Shown here piece by piece: positions 24,764-33,793 of a DNA stretch of 64,000 nt (positions are counted from its first letter, which is position 1; every line of letters starts with the position of its first letter). Location of the stretch: NCBI RefSeq assembly GCF_015356865.1, contig NZ_JAAFZA010000015.1, positions 22,090 to 86,089 on the forward strand, given 5' to 3'. This DNA comes from Catenulispora pinisilvae (GTDB lineage: Bacteria > Actinomycetota > Actinomycetes > Streptomycetales > Catenulisporaceae). A program made the translations under genes and the position numbers. The notes beneath the pieces are model-generated. The model searched no databases and was not told the origin of the DNA. It saw only the letters and a program-made list of their open reading frames with translations.

Positions 24764-27700
24764 ATGTCGCATCATCAATCGATCATGCGCAGGCTGTGCC
24801 GCGTGATCGCCGCGACGAGCGCGCTGCCGCTTGCCGTCCTGGCACTGCCGCTGATGAGCGCGCCCGCGGCGCGCGCGGCAGGCGCGGCGGGCGCGACGAC
24901 GTTCTATGCCTCGCCGTCGGCCGGCTCCGGAACTGCATGCACGCAGGCCGCCCCGTGCACCTTGCCGGGTGCGCAGGCGGCGGTGCGCAGCTTCCTGAAA
25001 TCCAACCGGGGCGCCGATGTCACGGTCCTGCTCGAGGATGGCACGTACCGGTTGTCGAGCACGTGGGCATTCACTGCCGCGGACTCCGGCAGCGCCGGGC
25101 ATCCGGTGGTGTGGCAGGCCGCACCTGGCGCGCACCCGGTGATATCCGGCGCATCTCAGATCGGTGGGTGGTCCCAGGTCGGGACCAGCGCGGTGTGGTC
25201 GGCAACCGTGCCAGCCGGAAGCAACAGCCGCCAGCTGTACGTCAACGGCCAGGAGGCGCCGGTCGCACAGGCGACGCCGAGCAGTCTTGGATGGTCCGGG
25301 GGATGGGGCGGATCGCCGAGTGGATACACGATCGGCGGCGATGCCGGTGCGATGGCGTGGTTCAAGGGCCTGACTCCCGCGCAGGTGTCGGCGGTGGAGT
25401 TCGACTATCCCGGCGGCAACGGTGCCTGGGCCGAGTCGCGCTGCCGTGTCGCCGGCTTCTCCGCGAGCGCCGGCACCCTGACCATGGACCAGCCGTGCTG
25501 GAGCGATGTGACCGACCGCGCTTCGTTCAGCCAGGGCAGCGGGGGACTGCCGTCGATGTCCACCAGCCGGATGCCCTCACTCATCGAGAACGCCCGGGCG
25601 CTGCTGCATCCGGGCCAGTGGTTCCTGGACTCGGCGTCTACGCCGAACACGCTGTACTACGTCCCGCCGTCAGGGGCGATGACGGGTCTGGATGTGGAGC
25701 TTCCGCACCTGGAGTCGTTGCTGACCGGCTCGGGAACGCTGGCCGCGCCGATCCACGACCTCACCTTCAGCGGTCTCCAGTTCTCCTACGCCACCTGGAA
25801 TGATCCGTCGACAAGCGTGGGCTTTGCCGACGTACAGAGCAACCTGCGGATGACCGGTGCGACCAACCAGGGCATGTGCACCTTCTCCAACCCCGCGGGT
25901 TCCTGTCCCTGGGGTGCGCTGAGTCAGCCGTTGGCGAACGTCGCGTTCAGCGGCGCCGTCGATATCGCCTTGCGCGGCAACCGGTTCAGCGAACTCGGCG
26001 GGGCCGGGCTGAGCGTGATGTACGGCTCGACCAACACCGTCATCGACGGCAATGAGTTCACTGATATCGCCTCCACCGCGATTCTGCTGGGCTGCGCCTA
26101 CGATCCGAACCCCCTGGACCCATCGCAGGCCGCGGGTATCAAGGCGCATTGCACGACCAATCCCTCCGCGGTCGGCGGCGATTCGGTCGGTGCCAATGAG
26201 ATCCTGACCGGCACCACCGTGTCGAACAACGTCATCCACCGCATCGGCACCGACTACTCTTCGGCGTGCGGCATCACCCTGCTGTTCTCACAGCACACCA
26301 CGATCTCTCACAACGACTTGTACGACCTGCCCTACACCGGGATCACCGCCGGCGTCATCCAGGGCCACGTCGACCAGTACAGCCAGGACCCGAACAACCC
26401 GGGCAACCCCGAGCCGCCGTCGTCGCAGAACTCGACGAACATCAACGAGTACAACACCGTGAGCGACAACCTCATCCACGACTACCTGACCCAGCGCCAA
26501 GATGGTGGCGCCATCTACGTCGAAGGTCACCAGGCTCAGTACGTCCACAACTCCGACGGCACGCTCAACTCCTCAGCCACCCTCGCCACCGGCCTGCAAG
26601 CTACCGGAAACGTCGCTTACAACGGTGCCACGAGCAGCAACACCTACTACGACGACGCCGGCTCGGAGTGGATCAACTGGCAGGGCAACGCCGCGTTCGC
26701 CACCGGCGGGATCTCCTCGCAAGGCGGCTGCAACCCGACCGGCCACTTCTGGATCACCGGCAACTACTTCGCCGGTGCCACCCAGGCCTACAACGGGTGC
26801 AACCCGTCGGTAACGGACTCCAACGCCAGCGGCAACACCACCATCCCCAACGCCCTCGGACCCGGCGTCATACCCGACAACCTGCTCAGCGCGGCCGGAT
26901 CGACCACGACCAGCGATTGGCCGGCCGCGGTCCGCACACCGCGGATCTACTACCGAGGACAGAACAGCGCCGCGACGCAGGCGCTAGTGGGCGGCGAGGG
27001 CTTCAGCAACGGCATGCCCGTCTACGTCAAGGGCAGCCTGGCCGGCGGCGTGACCTACCTATCCGGTGGCTTCCTGCTCGTCCCGCTGTCAGGCGGAGCG
27101 CAGGCCGCTGACATCACCCTCGACGGATCACAGCCTGGCGCTACCCGCGTCAACGACACCGATCCGTCGATCGCGTACAGCGGGTTCTCCTACTTGGCGA
27201 ATCGCGGCTACGGCGACTTTGACGACGATGTCCACTACGCCACGGCGAACGGATCGACCACGAGCTACCAGTTCACGGGCACCGGCATCCAGGTGTTCGG
27301 CGAGCAGTACACCGACCAGGGGAATATCGGCGTGAGTATCGACGGCGGGGCGCAGCACAGCGTCAACACGGTGCCCGCCGACGACCAGCGCCATGCCAAC
27401 GTGGCCGTCTTCACCGCCACCGGACTGTCCTCCGGCACGCACACCGTCACGGTGACCAAACTGTCCGGGACCTACAGCACGCTCGACGGCTTCGCGGCCC
27501 TCAATCCGGTCCGTGCCAACGACACCGATCCGTCGATCGCGTACAGCGGGTTCTCCTACTCGGCGAACCGTGGCTACGGCGACTTTGACGACGACGTCCA
27601 CTACGCCACGGCCGACGGATCGACCGCGAGCTACCAGTTCACGGGCACCGGCATCCAGGTGTTCGGCGAGCAGTACACCGACCAGGGGAACATCGGCGTG

Positions 27701-27874
27701 AGTATCGACGGCGGGGCGCAGCAGAGCGTCAACACTGTGCCCACCGACGGCCAGCGCCACACCAATGTGCCGGTGTTCAGCAGCGCGACGTTGACTGCGG
27801 GAACGCACACCGTCGTGATCACCAAACTGTCCGGAACGTACGCGACACTCGACGGTTTCGGCATCGTCAACTGA
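24764..27874 (+). CDS. Secreted right-handed beta-helix protein with duplicated C-terminal domain
   Basis: A 1036-residue exported protein. The signal peptide covers residues 1-38 (hydrophobic core LPLAVLALPL, cleavage near ARAAG). Residues 45-720 form a parallel beta-helix of the pectate-lyase/right-handed helix type, with repeated short strands and Asn ladders (NTVIDGNEF, TVSNNVIHRI, TTISHNDLYDL). The C-terminus holds two nearly identical 122-residue domains (from residues 797 and 919), beta-rich and likely carbohydrate-binding. It probably degrades or binds an extracellular polysaccharide. The catalytic specificity cannot be read from the sequence. The Shine-Dalgarno is GGGAGG. Confidence 0.9.
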   Translation: MSHHQSIMRRLCRVIAATSALPLAVLALPLMSAPAARAAGAAGATTFYASPSAGSGTACTQAAPCTLPGAQAAVRSFLKSNRGADVTVLLEDGTYRLSSTWAFTAADSGSAGHPVVWQAAPGAHPVISGASQIGGWSQVGTSAVWSATVPAGSNSRQLYVNGQEAPVAQATPSSLGWSGGWGGSPSGYTIGGDAGAMAWFKGLTPAQVSAVEFDYPGGNGAWAESRCRVAGFSASAGTLTMDQPCWSDVTDRASFSQGSGGLPSMSTSRMPSLIENARALLHPGQWFLDSASTPNTLYYVPPSGAMTGLDVELPHLESLLTGSGTLAAPIHDLTFSGLQFSYATWNDPSTSVGFADVQSNLRMTGATNQGMCTFSNPAGSCPWGALSQPLANVAFSGAVDIALRGNRFSELGGAGLSVMYGSTNTVIDGNEFTDIASTAILLGCAYDPNPLDPSQAAGIKAHCTTNPSAVGGDSVGANEILTGTTVSNNVIHRIGTDYSSACGITLLFSQHTTISHNDLYDLPYTGITAGVIQGHVDQYSQDPNNPGNPEPPSSQNSTNINEYNTVSDNLIHDYLTQRQDGGAIYVEGHQAQYVHNSDGTLNSSATLATGLQATGNVAYNGATSSNTYYDDAGSEWINWQGNAAFATGGISSQGGCNPTGHFWITGNYFAGATQAYNGCNPSVTDSNASGNTTIPNALGPGVIPDNLLSAAGSTTTSDWPAAVRTPRIYYRGQNSAATQALVGGEGFSNGMPVYVKGSLAGGVTYLSGGFLLVPLSGGAQAADITLDGSQPGATRVNDTDPSIAYSGFSYLANRGYGDFDDDVHYATANGSTTSYQFTGTGIQVFGEQYTDQGNIGVSIDGGAQHSVNTVPADDQRHANVAVFTATGLSSGTHTVTVTKLSGTYSTLDGFAALNPVRANDTDPSIAYSGFSYSANRGYGDFDDDVHYATADGSTASYQFTGTGIQVFGEQYTDQGNIGVSIDGGAQQSVNTVPTDGQRHTNVPVFSSATLTAGTHTVVITKLSGTYATLDGFGIVN
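27151..27871. repeat. 366-bp tandem duplication inside the beta-helix gene
   Basis: The DNA from 27151 to 27516 recurs from 27517 to about 27871 with long stretches of identity. Each copy starts CAACGACACCGATCCGTCGA and encodes one C-terminal domain. The high identity suggests a recent duplication or gene conversion. Confidence 0.93.
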
Positions 27875-27980
27875 TCTGTGGCCTTGGCGGTCGCGGACGA
27901 GTAGGCAGTCGCCTGTCGTCGGGCTTGATTACCTACCCGGCTGCCGAATCGGCCTCACCTCGGCCACGGATGTCATAGCA

Positions 27981-28019
27981 GCGGACGCCCGTCACAGGAC
28001 GAGTGTGACGGGCGTCCGC
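27981..28019. terminator. Strong bidirectional hairpin terminator
   Basis: A perfect 16-bp stem (GCGGACGCCCGTCACA and its complement) with a 7-base loop lies between the convergent beta-helix and cell-wall-binding genes, placed to stop transcription from both sides. Confidence 0.92.
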
Positions 28020-28065
28020 AGTTGGTTGCGCGCTATGTGGGTTGCCGGTTGCCGGCTGCCGGTTG

Positions 28066-29451
28066 TCAGCCGGCCGTGCCGTGGACGGCCTTGACGATCG
28101 CCGTGAACGTCGGGCCCCTGATCGCGGCCTGCCCGCCGAAGATGGTGACGGCAGTGAACTGCGATGCCCAGCCGGACAGCACCGCGGCCGTGGGCGCCGA
28201 CAGGCTTCCCGGCGCGGTGAGCAGCAGCGGCTCGGCGGCGTTGGCCGCGTAGGCGCCGCCGGTCAAGGCGTCCGGGAAGGTCGTGCCGGAGGCGATGCCG
28301 ACCGTGGTGGGGACGTGTCCGGTCACGCCGGCGACAGCCTGGGCGACGGCGGCGCCGGTGGCGTACCGGTCCGGGCCGGCCAAGCTGTCGTTGATGTTCT
28401 TGCCGCCGGCGTTGAGCACCGCCCGCAGAGCCTGCCCGCCGACGGGGTCGATGAACTGGTGCTGCGTGATGAACGCCTTCGTGGCCGGGTCCAGGGAAGT
28501 GTTGTCGGACAGCACGATCGGGGCGCCCTCCGCCGCGCCGAGGGGCCCGGCGGCCAAGGCGTCCGGGAAGTCGCGTCCGGTGGCCACGATGACGTGCTGG
28601 GTGGTGCCGAACGCGGCGGCGATCTTCAACGCGGTGTCGAAACGGCTGGTGCCGCCGTAGCGGGTCACGGTGTATCCGGCGGCGCGCAGAGCGTTCTCGA
28701 TGGTGGGGGAGACGGCCGAGGCGCCGCCGAGGATGTAGATCGGCTTGTGGGTCTGCGGCCCGCCGGTCGCCCGGTCGATCTCCGCGCGCGTGGCGGGGTC
28801 CAGGGCCGTGGGGGAGGTCAGCAGCAGCGGGCCGTGGACATGCGCGGCCAGCGGCACCCCGGCCAGCGCGTCAGGGGCCTGATCGCCGCGCGCCAGCACG
28901 ACGGCCTTGGCCTGCCCGGCCTGCCACTGGGCCTGGGACACCTGGCGTCCGGTGGCGTACCGGTCGGTGCCGCCGATGCGCTTGACCGGCGTGGTGCCCC
29001 CGCCGCCCCCGGTGCTCCCGGGTGCCTGCACGATGACCTGGAACATGCCGTTGGTGGTGTCGGTCCCCGACCCGCTGACGACGCTCTCTTGCCAGGTGAC
29101 CGAGTACGTACCCGGCTTGGTGAAGGTGTGCTTGAGCGGGATGGTCTCGGACACCGCGGAGGTGTCCGGGGTCCCGTCGGCCCAGTGGACGACCAAGGTG
29201 CAGCCGTGCGCCGGGTCGATGGTGTTGCCGGTGAGGTCGACGGTGAACGTCAGCGGCGCCGGGCCGACGCCGGGCGAGGCCTTCAATATGGTCCCGGACG
29301 TGTCGTTGGGGCAGTGGCCGGTCAGCGCCGGCGCCACGGATGCGGACGCGTGCGCCGGCGCCTCAGCCACGACGGACGCCGCACCGGCCAGGGCCGTCGC
29401 GAGCGCCGCGGCCGTGGCGTACCGACGCCGGGTGAATGCTGTGGTGGACAT
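28066..29451 (-). CDS. Secreted cell-wall-binding repeat 2 (CWB2) protein
   Basis: A 461-residue exported protein. A signal peptide (residues 1-36, after MSTTAFTRRR) is followed by a PKD-like beta-sandwich (about 45-150), a Pro/Gly linker and three CWB2 repeats (from about 155, 250 and 350), each starting with a GGTDRYATG-like motif and containing DALAG and ILGG segments. CWB2 repeats hold proteins on the cell wall. No catalytic domain is present, so it may be an adhesin or scaffold. The start is the ATG behind AGGGGAG. A 12-bp repeat array lies 42 bases upstream. Confidence 0.92.
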   Translation of the reverse strand: MSTTAFTRRRYATAAALATALAGAASVVAEAPAHASASVAPALTGHCPNDTSGTILKASPGVGPAPLTFTVDLTGNTIDPAHGCTLVVHWADGTPDTSAVSETIPLKHTFTKPGTYSVTWQESVVSGSGTDTTNGMFQVIVQAPGSTGGGGGTTPVKRIGGTDRYATGRQVSQAQWQAGQAKAVVLARGDQAPDALAGVPLAAHVHGPLLLTSPTALDPATRAEIDRATGGPQTHKPIYILGGASAVSPTIENALRAAGYTVTRYGGTSRFDTALKIAAAFGTTQHVIVATGRDFPDALAAGPLGAAEGAPIVLSDNTSLDPATKAFITQHQFIDPVGGQALRAVLNAGGKNINDSLAGPDRYATGAAVAQAVAGVTGHVPTTVGIASGTTFPDALTGGAYAANAAEPLLLTAPGSLSAPTAAVLSGWASQFTAVTIFGGQAAIRGPTFTAIVKAVHGTAG

Positions 29452-29492
29452 GGAAAGTTCTCCCCTGACTTCCTCGATCGAGCTCTTCAGTG

Positions 29493-29540
29493 ACTTGCTA
29501 AGTAGCTTGCCAAGTAACTTGCTAAGTAGCCTGCTATAAG
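29493..29540. repeat. Four 12-bp iterons upstream of the CWB2 gene
   Basis: ACTTGCTAAGTA, GCTTGCCAAGTA, ACTTGCTAAGTA and GCCTGCTATAAG follow one another without spacing. Each of the first three contains the small inverted repeat CTTGCYAAG. They occupy the promoter/leader of the minus-strand CWB2 gene and could be operator sites. Confidence 0.75.
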
Positions 29541-29829
29541 CACCGTGGTGTGAGCAGCAGCTGCTATCACGGCCCCGCCGTGCAGGGCCGTGCTGGCGAT
29601 GCGTCTGGATCCCCGTTCCCTCCCCGTCGGAGGTGGACGAAGGCCGGCGCCGTCACACTCGGCGCGCCTTCGCGCACTTCCAGCTACTCGGGACGGGACT
29701 CTATCCGGGGGCTAGTCGGCGGCGCAACGCATGTCAAGGTGCTTGATGACCTTCGGCGGCCCGGCGCTTTCGGCGTTTCCGGCGTTTCCGGTCCCACGCC
29801 GCCGGCCGACCGCCCCCGCACGCCGTGAT

Positions 29830-30873
29830 TCACGCGGCAGTCCGATCAGGCTGCCAGTCAGGCTGCCAGATGTCGATCGGCGCCGAGTCCACCGCGGCGC
29901 CCCGTTCGTCGAAGAGCCGGCCCATGTGTTTGAGCGTGCGCAGACATACGCCGCGCCGCGTCACGACCAGCTCGGGGTATCGGGTAGCGAGTGCGGCCTC
30001 CCACTCCGGGAGGTCGGCGGCGTCGCGGAGCCAGACGATCAACAGGAGGTTCTCGGCGCCGGTCATGCCGGCGGCCAGGCGGGTCTCGGGCAGGTGCGCG
30101 GCGGCCCGGGCCACGGTGGCCAGCTGTGCCGCGGGCACGTGGCACCGCAGGACGGCGGTCACCGGCCAGCCGGAGACCGACTGGGCGATCTCGCAGCGCA
30201 TCCGGATTCTGCCGTCGGCGAGCAGGCGGGCCAGCCGGCGGCGGACCGTGGCGTCGCTGATGCCGACGTGTGCCGCCAACTCGGTGTGGGACCGGCGTGC
30301 GTCGGTGGTCAGGGCCCTGATCAGGTCCTCGTCGGTGTCGTCCAGCGCCCGGAGGGTCTCCGCCATCGGAGCGCCGGTGCCGCGCAGTTCGTGCTGCCGG
30401 GCGGGTTCCAGCGTGCCGAGGCGCCATCTGCTGGCCTCGCTGAAGGTGGTGACCAGCAGTTCGGGGTGGTGAGCGCGGGCGCCGGGCAGGGCGTCCAGTT
30501 CCCGGCGGCTGTAAGCGGAGGCAGCCGGCAGGTCGGCGACGGCGATCGCGGCGAGCAGGGAGCGCGCGCCCGTCATGTGGTGCAGGTAGATGACGTGCGG
30601 CTGGGCCAGGAGGTGGTCGATCGCCGGGCTCAGGCCGTTCGGCGCGCACTCGATCTCGACGTACATCATGCGCAGTAGACCGGTTCGGGCGATCGGGCCG
30701 GGCACACAGAAGGTCCAGGCCAGTCCGGCCTTCTCCAGACGTTCCCATCGTCTGGCCACGGTCACCGGGTCGATGTCCAGGGCCCGGCCGAGGGTAGACC
30801 AGGAAGCCCGGGGGTTGAGTTGCAGCGCGTGGACCAACTCCAGGTCGAGCTCGTCGACCAGATCCTGCGACAT
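29830..30873 (-). CDS. AsnC/Lrp-family regulator with two tandem units
   Basis: A 347-residue protein with two AsnC-type helix-turn-helix domains (residues 5-60, ELDLELVHALQLNPRASW; and 180-235, DEDLIRALTTDARRSHTEL with ISDATVRRRLARLL), each followed by a ligand-sensing-like domain. Duplicated Lrp proteins of this size are common in actinomycetes. It is divergent from an M20 hydrolase and MFS transporter. A 17-bp palindrome lies in the shared intergenic region, so it most likely controls them, probably in response to an amino acid or its derivative. Confidence 0.9.
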   Translation of the reverse strand: MSQDLVDELDLELVHALQLNPRASWSTLGRALDIDPVTVARRWERLEKAGLAWTFCVPGPIARTGLLRMMYVEIECAPNGLSPAIDHLLAQPHVIYLHHMTGARSLLAAIAVADLPAASAYSRRELDALPGARAHHPELLVTTFSEASRWRLGTLEPARQHELRGTGAPMAETLRALDDTDEDLIRALTTDARRSHTELAAHVGISDATVRRRLARLLADGRIRMRCEIAQSVSGWPVTAVLRCHVPAAQLATVARAAAHLPETRLAAGMTGAENLLLIVWLRDAADLPEWEAALATRYPELVVTRRGVCLRTLKHMGRLFDERGAAVDSAPIDIWQPDWQPDRTAA

Positions 30874-30926
30874 GTGCCCTCCAGGAGGTCGGAATCGGGA
30901 CCATGGCGCGGCTTTCTGGCCACGCT

Positions 30927-30943
30927 GTGCAGGATTCCTGCAC
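30927..30943. promoter_or_regulatory. 17-bp palindrome between the AsnC regulator and the M20 gene
   Basis: GTGCAGG-ATT-CCTGCAC has seven-base perfect arms with a three-base centre. Its position and size fit an Lrp/AsnC operator. Confidence 0.6.
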
Positions 30944-31013
30944 CTGACAGGCCATTCGCGACGGCATGCTGATCCTAATGGGTACCCCTGACCCCGGCTT
31001 TCTGGAGTACCTC

Positions 31014-32339
31014 ATGTCGCTACGCGATGACGCCCGCTTGCTGGCCGACGACCTGGTCGGCCTGCGCCGGGAGCTGCACGCCGATCCGGAGTTGGGACGC
31101 GCGCTTCCCCGCACCCAGCGCCGGGTGCTGGCCGCACTGGACGGGCTTCCCCTAGAAGTCGCTGTCGGCACGGAGTTGTCGTCCGTCACCGCGGTGCTGC
31201 GCGGTGCCCGCCCCGGTCCGACGGTGCTGTTGCGGGCGGACATGGACGCGCTGCCGGTCACCGAGGACACCGACACCGACCTGCCCTTCGCTTCCCGCAA
31301 CGCCGGCGTCATGCACGCCTGTGGTCACGACCTGCACACGGCGATGCTGGTCGGCGCTGCCCGGCTGCTGGCCGACCGCCGCGACGCGCTGGCCGGTTCG
31401 GTGGTGTTCATGTTCCAGCCGGACGAGGAGGGCACTGACGGCGGCGGCGCGGAACAGATGCTCGCCGAAGGGCTGCTCGACGTCTCCGGTGAGCGACCGG
31501 TGGCCGCGTACGCGCTGCACGTGGCGGCCAACCGTCTGCCGCGCGGTCTGTTCGCCAGCCGACCGGGCACGGCCACGGCGGCGTCAGACGGATTGGAAGT
31601 CACCTTCCGGGGTCGCGGCGGTCACGGCTCGGCTCCGCACAAGGCGCTCGACCCCATTCCGGCCCTGTGCGAGGCGGTCACCGCTTTGCAGACGTTCGTG
31701 ACGCGCCGGTTCGACGTCTTCGACCCGGTCGTGCTGACGGTGGGCGCGATCCGCGGCGGCACCAAGGCCAACGTGATCCCCGGTGACGCCTCGTTTTCCG
31801 CGACGGTCCGTACCTTCTCGCCGACCGCGCGCACGCTGATGCGACAGGGCACCGCTGTTCTGATCGAGAACATCGCGGCGGCTCACGGCCTGACAGCGCG
31901 GGTCGACTATCGACTGGGGTATCCGTCCACGGTCAACGACGCGGCCGAGGTCACGCTGGCCGCGGACACCGTCACCGGGCTGTTCGGTCCGGGCCGCTAT
32001 TTCTCCGCGCCGCACCCGACACCGGGGGCGGAGGACATGGCGTTCGTGCTGAACCAGATTCCCGGTGCCTACCTGATGCTGGGCGCCTGCCCGCCGGACC
32101 GGGATCCGGACACGGCCCCGTACAACCACTCGCCGCAGGCGGTCTTCGACGATGCGGTGCTGCCGGACGGCGCCGCGTTCCTGGCGCAAGCGGCGGCCGC
32201 CCGCCTCGCACTCGCCGGAGCCGGAGCCGGAGCCGGAGCTGGAGCTGGAGCTGGAGCCAAAGCCGGAACCAAAGCCGGAACCAAAGCCGAACCCGGCGGC
32301 CGGCCGCGACCTGCCCGCGCCCCGAAGGCCGACGCCTGA
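31014..32339 (+). CDS. M20-family amidohydrolase (aminoacylase/IAA-amino acid hydrolase type)
   Basis: A 441-residue zinc hydrolase. Metal-binding motifs are visible: MHACGHDLH (about residue 100), the EE pair of FQPDEEGTDGG, and AEDMAF near the end. A dimerisation domain with GRGGHGSAPH lies in between. It would remove acyl or similar groups from amino acids. The start is the ATG behind GGAGTACCTC. Two in-frame ATGs upstream have no ribosome site. The C-terminal 40 residues are a Gly-Ala-Lys-Thr low-complexity tail from DNA repeats. The stop overlaps the MFS start (TGATG). Confidence 0.92.
   Translation: MSLRDDARLLADDLVGLRRELHADPELGRALPRTQRRVLAALDGLPLEVAVGTELSSVTAVLRGARPGPTVLLRADMDALPVTEDTDTDLPFASRNAGVMHACGHDLHTAMLVGAARLLADRRDALAGSVVFMFQPDEEGTDGGGAEQMLAEGLLDVSGERPVAAYALHVAANRLPRGLFASRPGTATAASDGLEVTFRGRGGHGSAPHKALDPIPALCEAVTALQTFVTRRFDVFDPVVLTVGAIRGGTKANVIPGDASFSATVRTFSPTARTLMRQGTAVLIENIAAAHGLTARVDYRLGYPSTVNDAAEVTLAADTVTGLFGPGRYFSAPHPTPGAEDMAFVLNQIPGAYLMLGACPPDRDPDTAPYNHSPQAVFDDAVLPDGAAFLAQAAAARLALAGAGAGAGAGAGAGAKAGTKAGTKAEPGGRPRPARAPKADA
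32217..32290. repeat. In-frame 6- and 12-bp repeats in the M20 tail
   Basis: Six to seven GGAGCC/GGAGCT hexamers are followed by two 12-bp AAAGCCGGAACC units. They encode a GAGAGAGAG run and AKAGTKAGTK, outside the catalytic domain. Confidence 0.85.
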
Positions 32340-33748
32340 TGGCCGAGGCGGCCACGCTCGGCGTCCCGGCCGACGCGGCGCCGAAACCGGCCCTGACCCG
32401 CCGCAAGCTGGCCGCCTTACTGGCCCTCGCCGTGTCCAGCGGGTTCCAGCAAGGCTATTTCGTCCCGTTGTTCCCGATCATCACCGACCGCTACCGGATC
32501 GGTGTGGCGGCTCTGGCCTGGACGGTCACGGCTCCGGCGCTGGTGGCTGTCGTGGCCACCCCGGTCCTCGGCGTCCTCGGCGATCGCCTCGGCCATGCGC
32601 GGGTTCTGCGGGCGACCGCTTGCGTGGTGGCCGCCGGTGCGACGCTGATCGTTTTCGCACCGGACTACCCGGTGTTGTTGTGCGGCCGGGTCTTGCAGGG
32701 ATTCCTAGCGGGGTTCCTGCCGCTGATGTTCGCGCTGATCCGCGCCCGCCACAGCGCCGAGGACACCCGGCGGGCGATCGCTCATCTGTCCGGGGCGCTG
32801 CTGTCCGGTGTGCTGATCGGCAACATCTGCGCCTCGAAGTTGCAGACTGCCGCGTTGTCGGTGGCTGCCGTCGGCGCTGTCATGGGTGTGGTCATGCTGT
32901 GGCGCGTTCCTGAACGTGGCATTCGTCCACGGCTCACCCCCGAAGCGGTGGGCGTCGACTGGTGGGGAGCTGTTCTGCTGGCGGCGGGGCTGGTGCCGGC
33001 CCTGCTGGCGTTACATGAAGGTGCGGCTTGGGGATGGGGCTCGCTGCCGGTGATCGGGTGTGTGGGCGCCGGGATGGTGTCGCTGGTGACGTGGGTGGTC
33101 GTGGAGCGGCGCCGCGTGGCTCCGCTGATCGACGTGCGCCGGCTCTTCCGCCCCCGGCTGCTGCCGGTCTTCATCGTCGGCTGGTGCGTGCACTTCGTGG
33201 TGCTCGGCGGACAGATCTCGTACACCACCTACTTCACGGCGCGCGGCGGACTGGGGCTTTCCTCGTCGGCGGTGGGGCCCATCCTGTTGCCCGCCTTCAG
33301 CGCGATGGCGTTGTTCAGTGCCCTGACAGCCCGCATCGGCAAGGCGATCGGCTACCGGTCGGCCCTGATCCTCGGCGCGGCGCTGCTGCTGGCCGGGTCG
33401 GCCGGAGTGCTGATCCGGCACGGCAGCGGTGCCGACTTCGCGGTGCTGCTCGCCCTGGCCGGCGCCGGGATGGGCCTGATCGCCGGTGCCGGCCGCATCC
33501 TGGTGATCGACGCGGTCCGGCCCGAGGAGGTCGCGACCAGCGAGGGGCTGTTCGAGCTGCTGATCACCCTGGGCGCGGCGGTCGGCTCGGCCGGCTACGC
33601 CGCGATCCTGTCCTCGGCCGCGAACAGCGACGGAACCGGTGGCTATCAGGCCGCCTGGAGTGTCGGTGCGGGGATGGCGGCAACCGGTCTGGTCGCCGCC
33701 ACCGCTCTTGCCTACCGCCGAGGGCGGGATGGGCCTCAGGCGGCCTGA
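32339..33748 (+). CDS. MFS transporter coupled to the M20 hydrolase
   Basis: A 469-residue membrane protein of around 14 helices. The loop after helix 2 has the MFS motif A-like segment LGVLGDRLGHARVLRA. It overlaps the M20 gene by one base. Together with the divergent AsnC regulator this looks like a small catabolic or export unit, for instance uptake of N-acyl amino acids or efflux of the released product. Direction of transport is not decided by the sequence. Confidence 0.9.
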   Translation: MAEAATLGVPADAAPKPALTRRKLAALLALAVSSGFQQGYFVPLFPIITDRYRIGVAALAWTVTAPALVAVVATPVLGVLGDRLGHARVLRATACVVAAGATLIVFAPDYPVLLCGRVLQGFLAGFLPLMFALIRARHSAEDTRRAIAHLSGALLSGVLIGNICASKLQTAALSVAAVGAVMGVVMLWRVPERGIRPRLTPEAVGVDWWGAVLLAAGLVPALLALHEGAAWGWGSLPVIGCVGAGMVSLVTWVVVERRRVAPLIDVRRLFRPRLLPVFIVGWCVHFVVLGGQISYTTYFTARGGLGLSSSAVGPILLPAFSAMALFSALTARIGKAIGYRSALILGAALLLAGSAGVLIRHGSGADFAVLLALAGAGMGLIAGAGRILVIDAVRPEEVATSEGLFELLITLGAAVGSAGYAAILSSAANSDGTGGYQAAWSVGAGMAATGLVAATALAYRRGRDGPQAA

Positions 33749-33793
33749 CGAGGCCCGAGCAGGCCTGGAGCAGGCCTCAGAGGCCACTGATCG

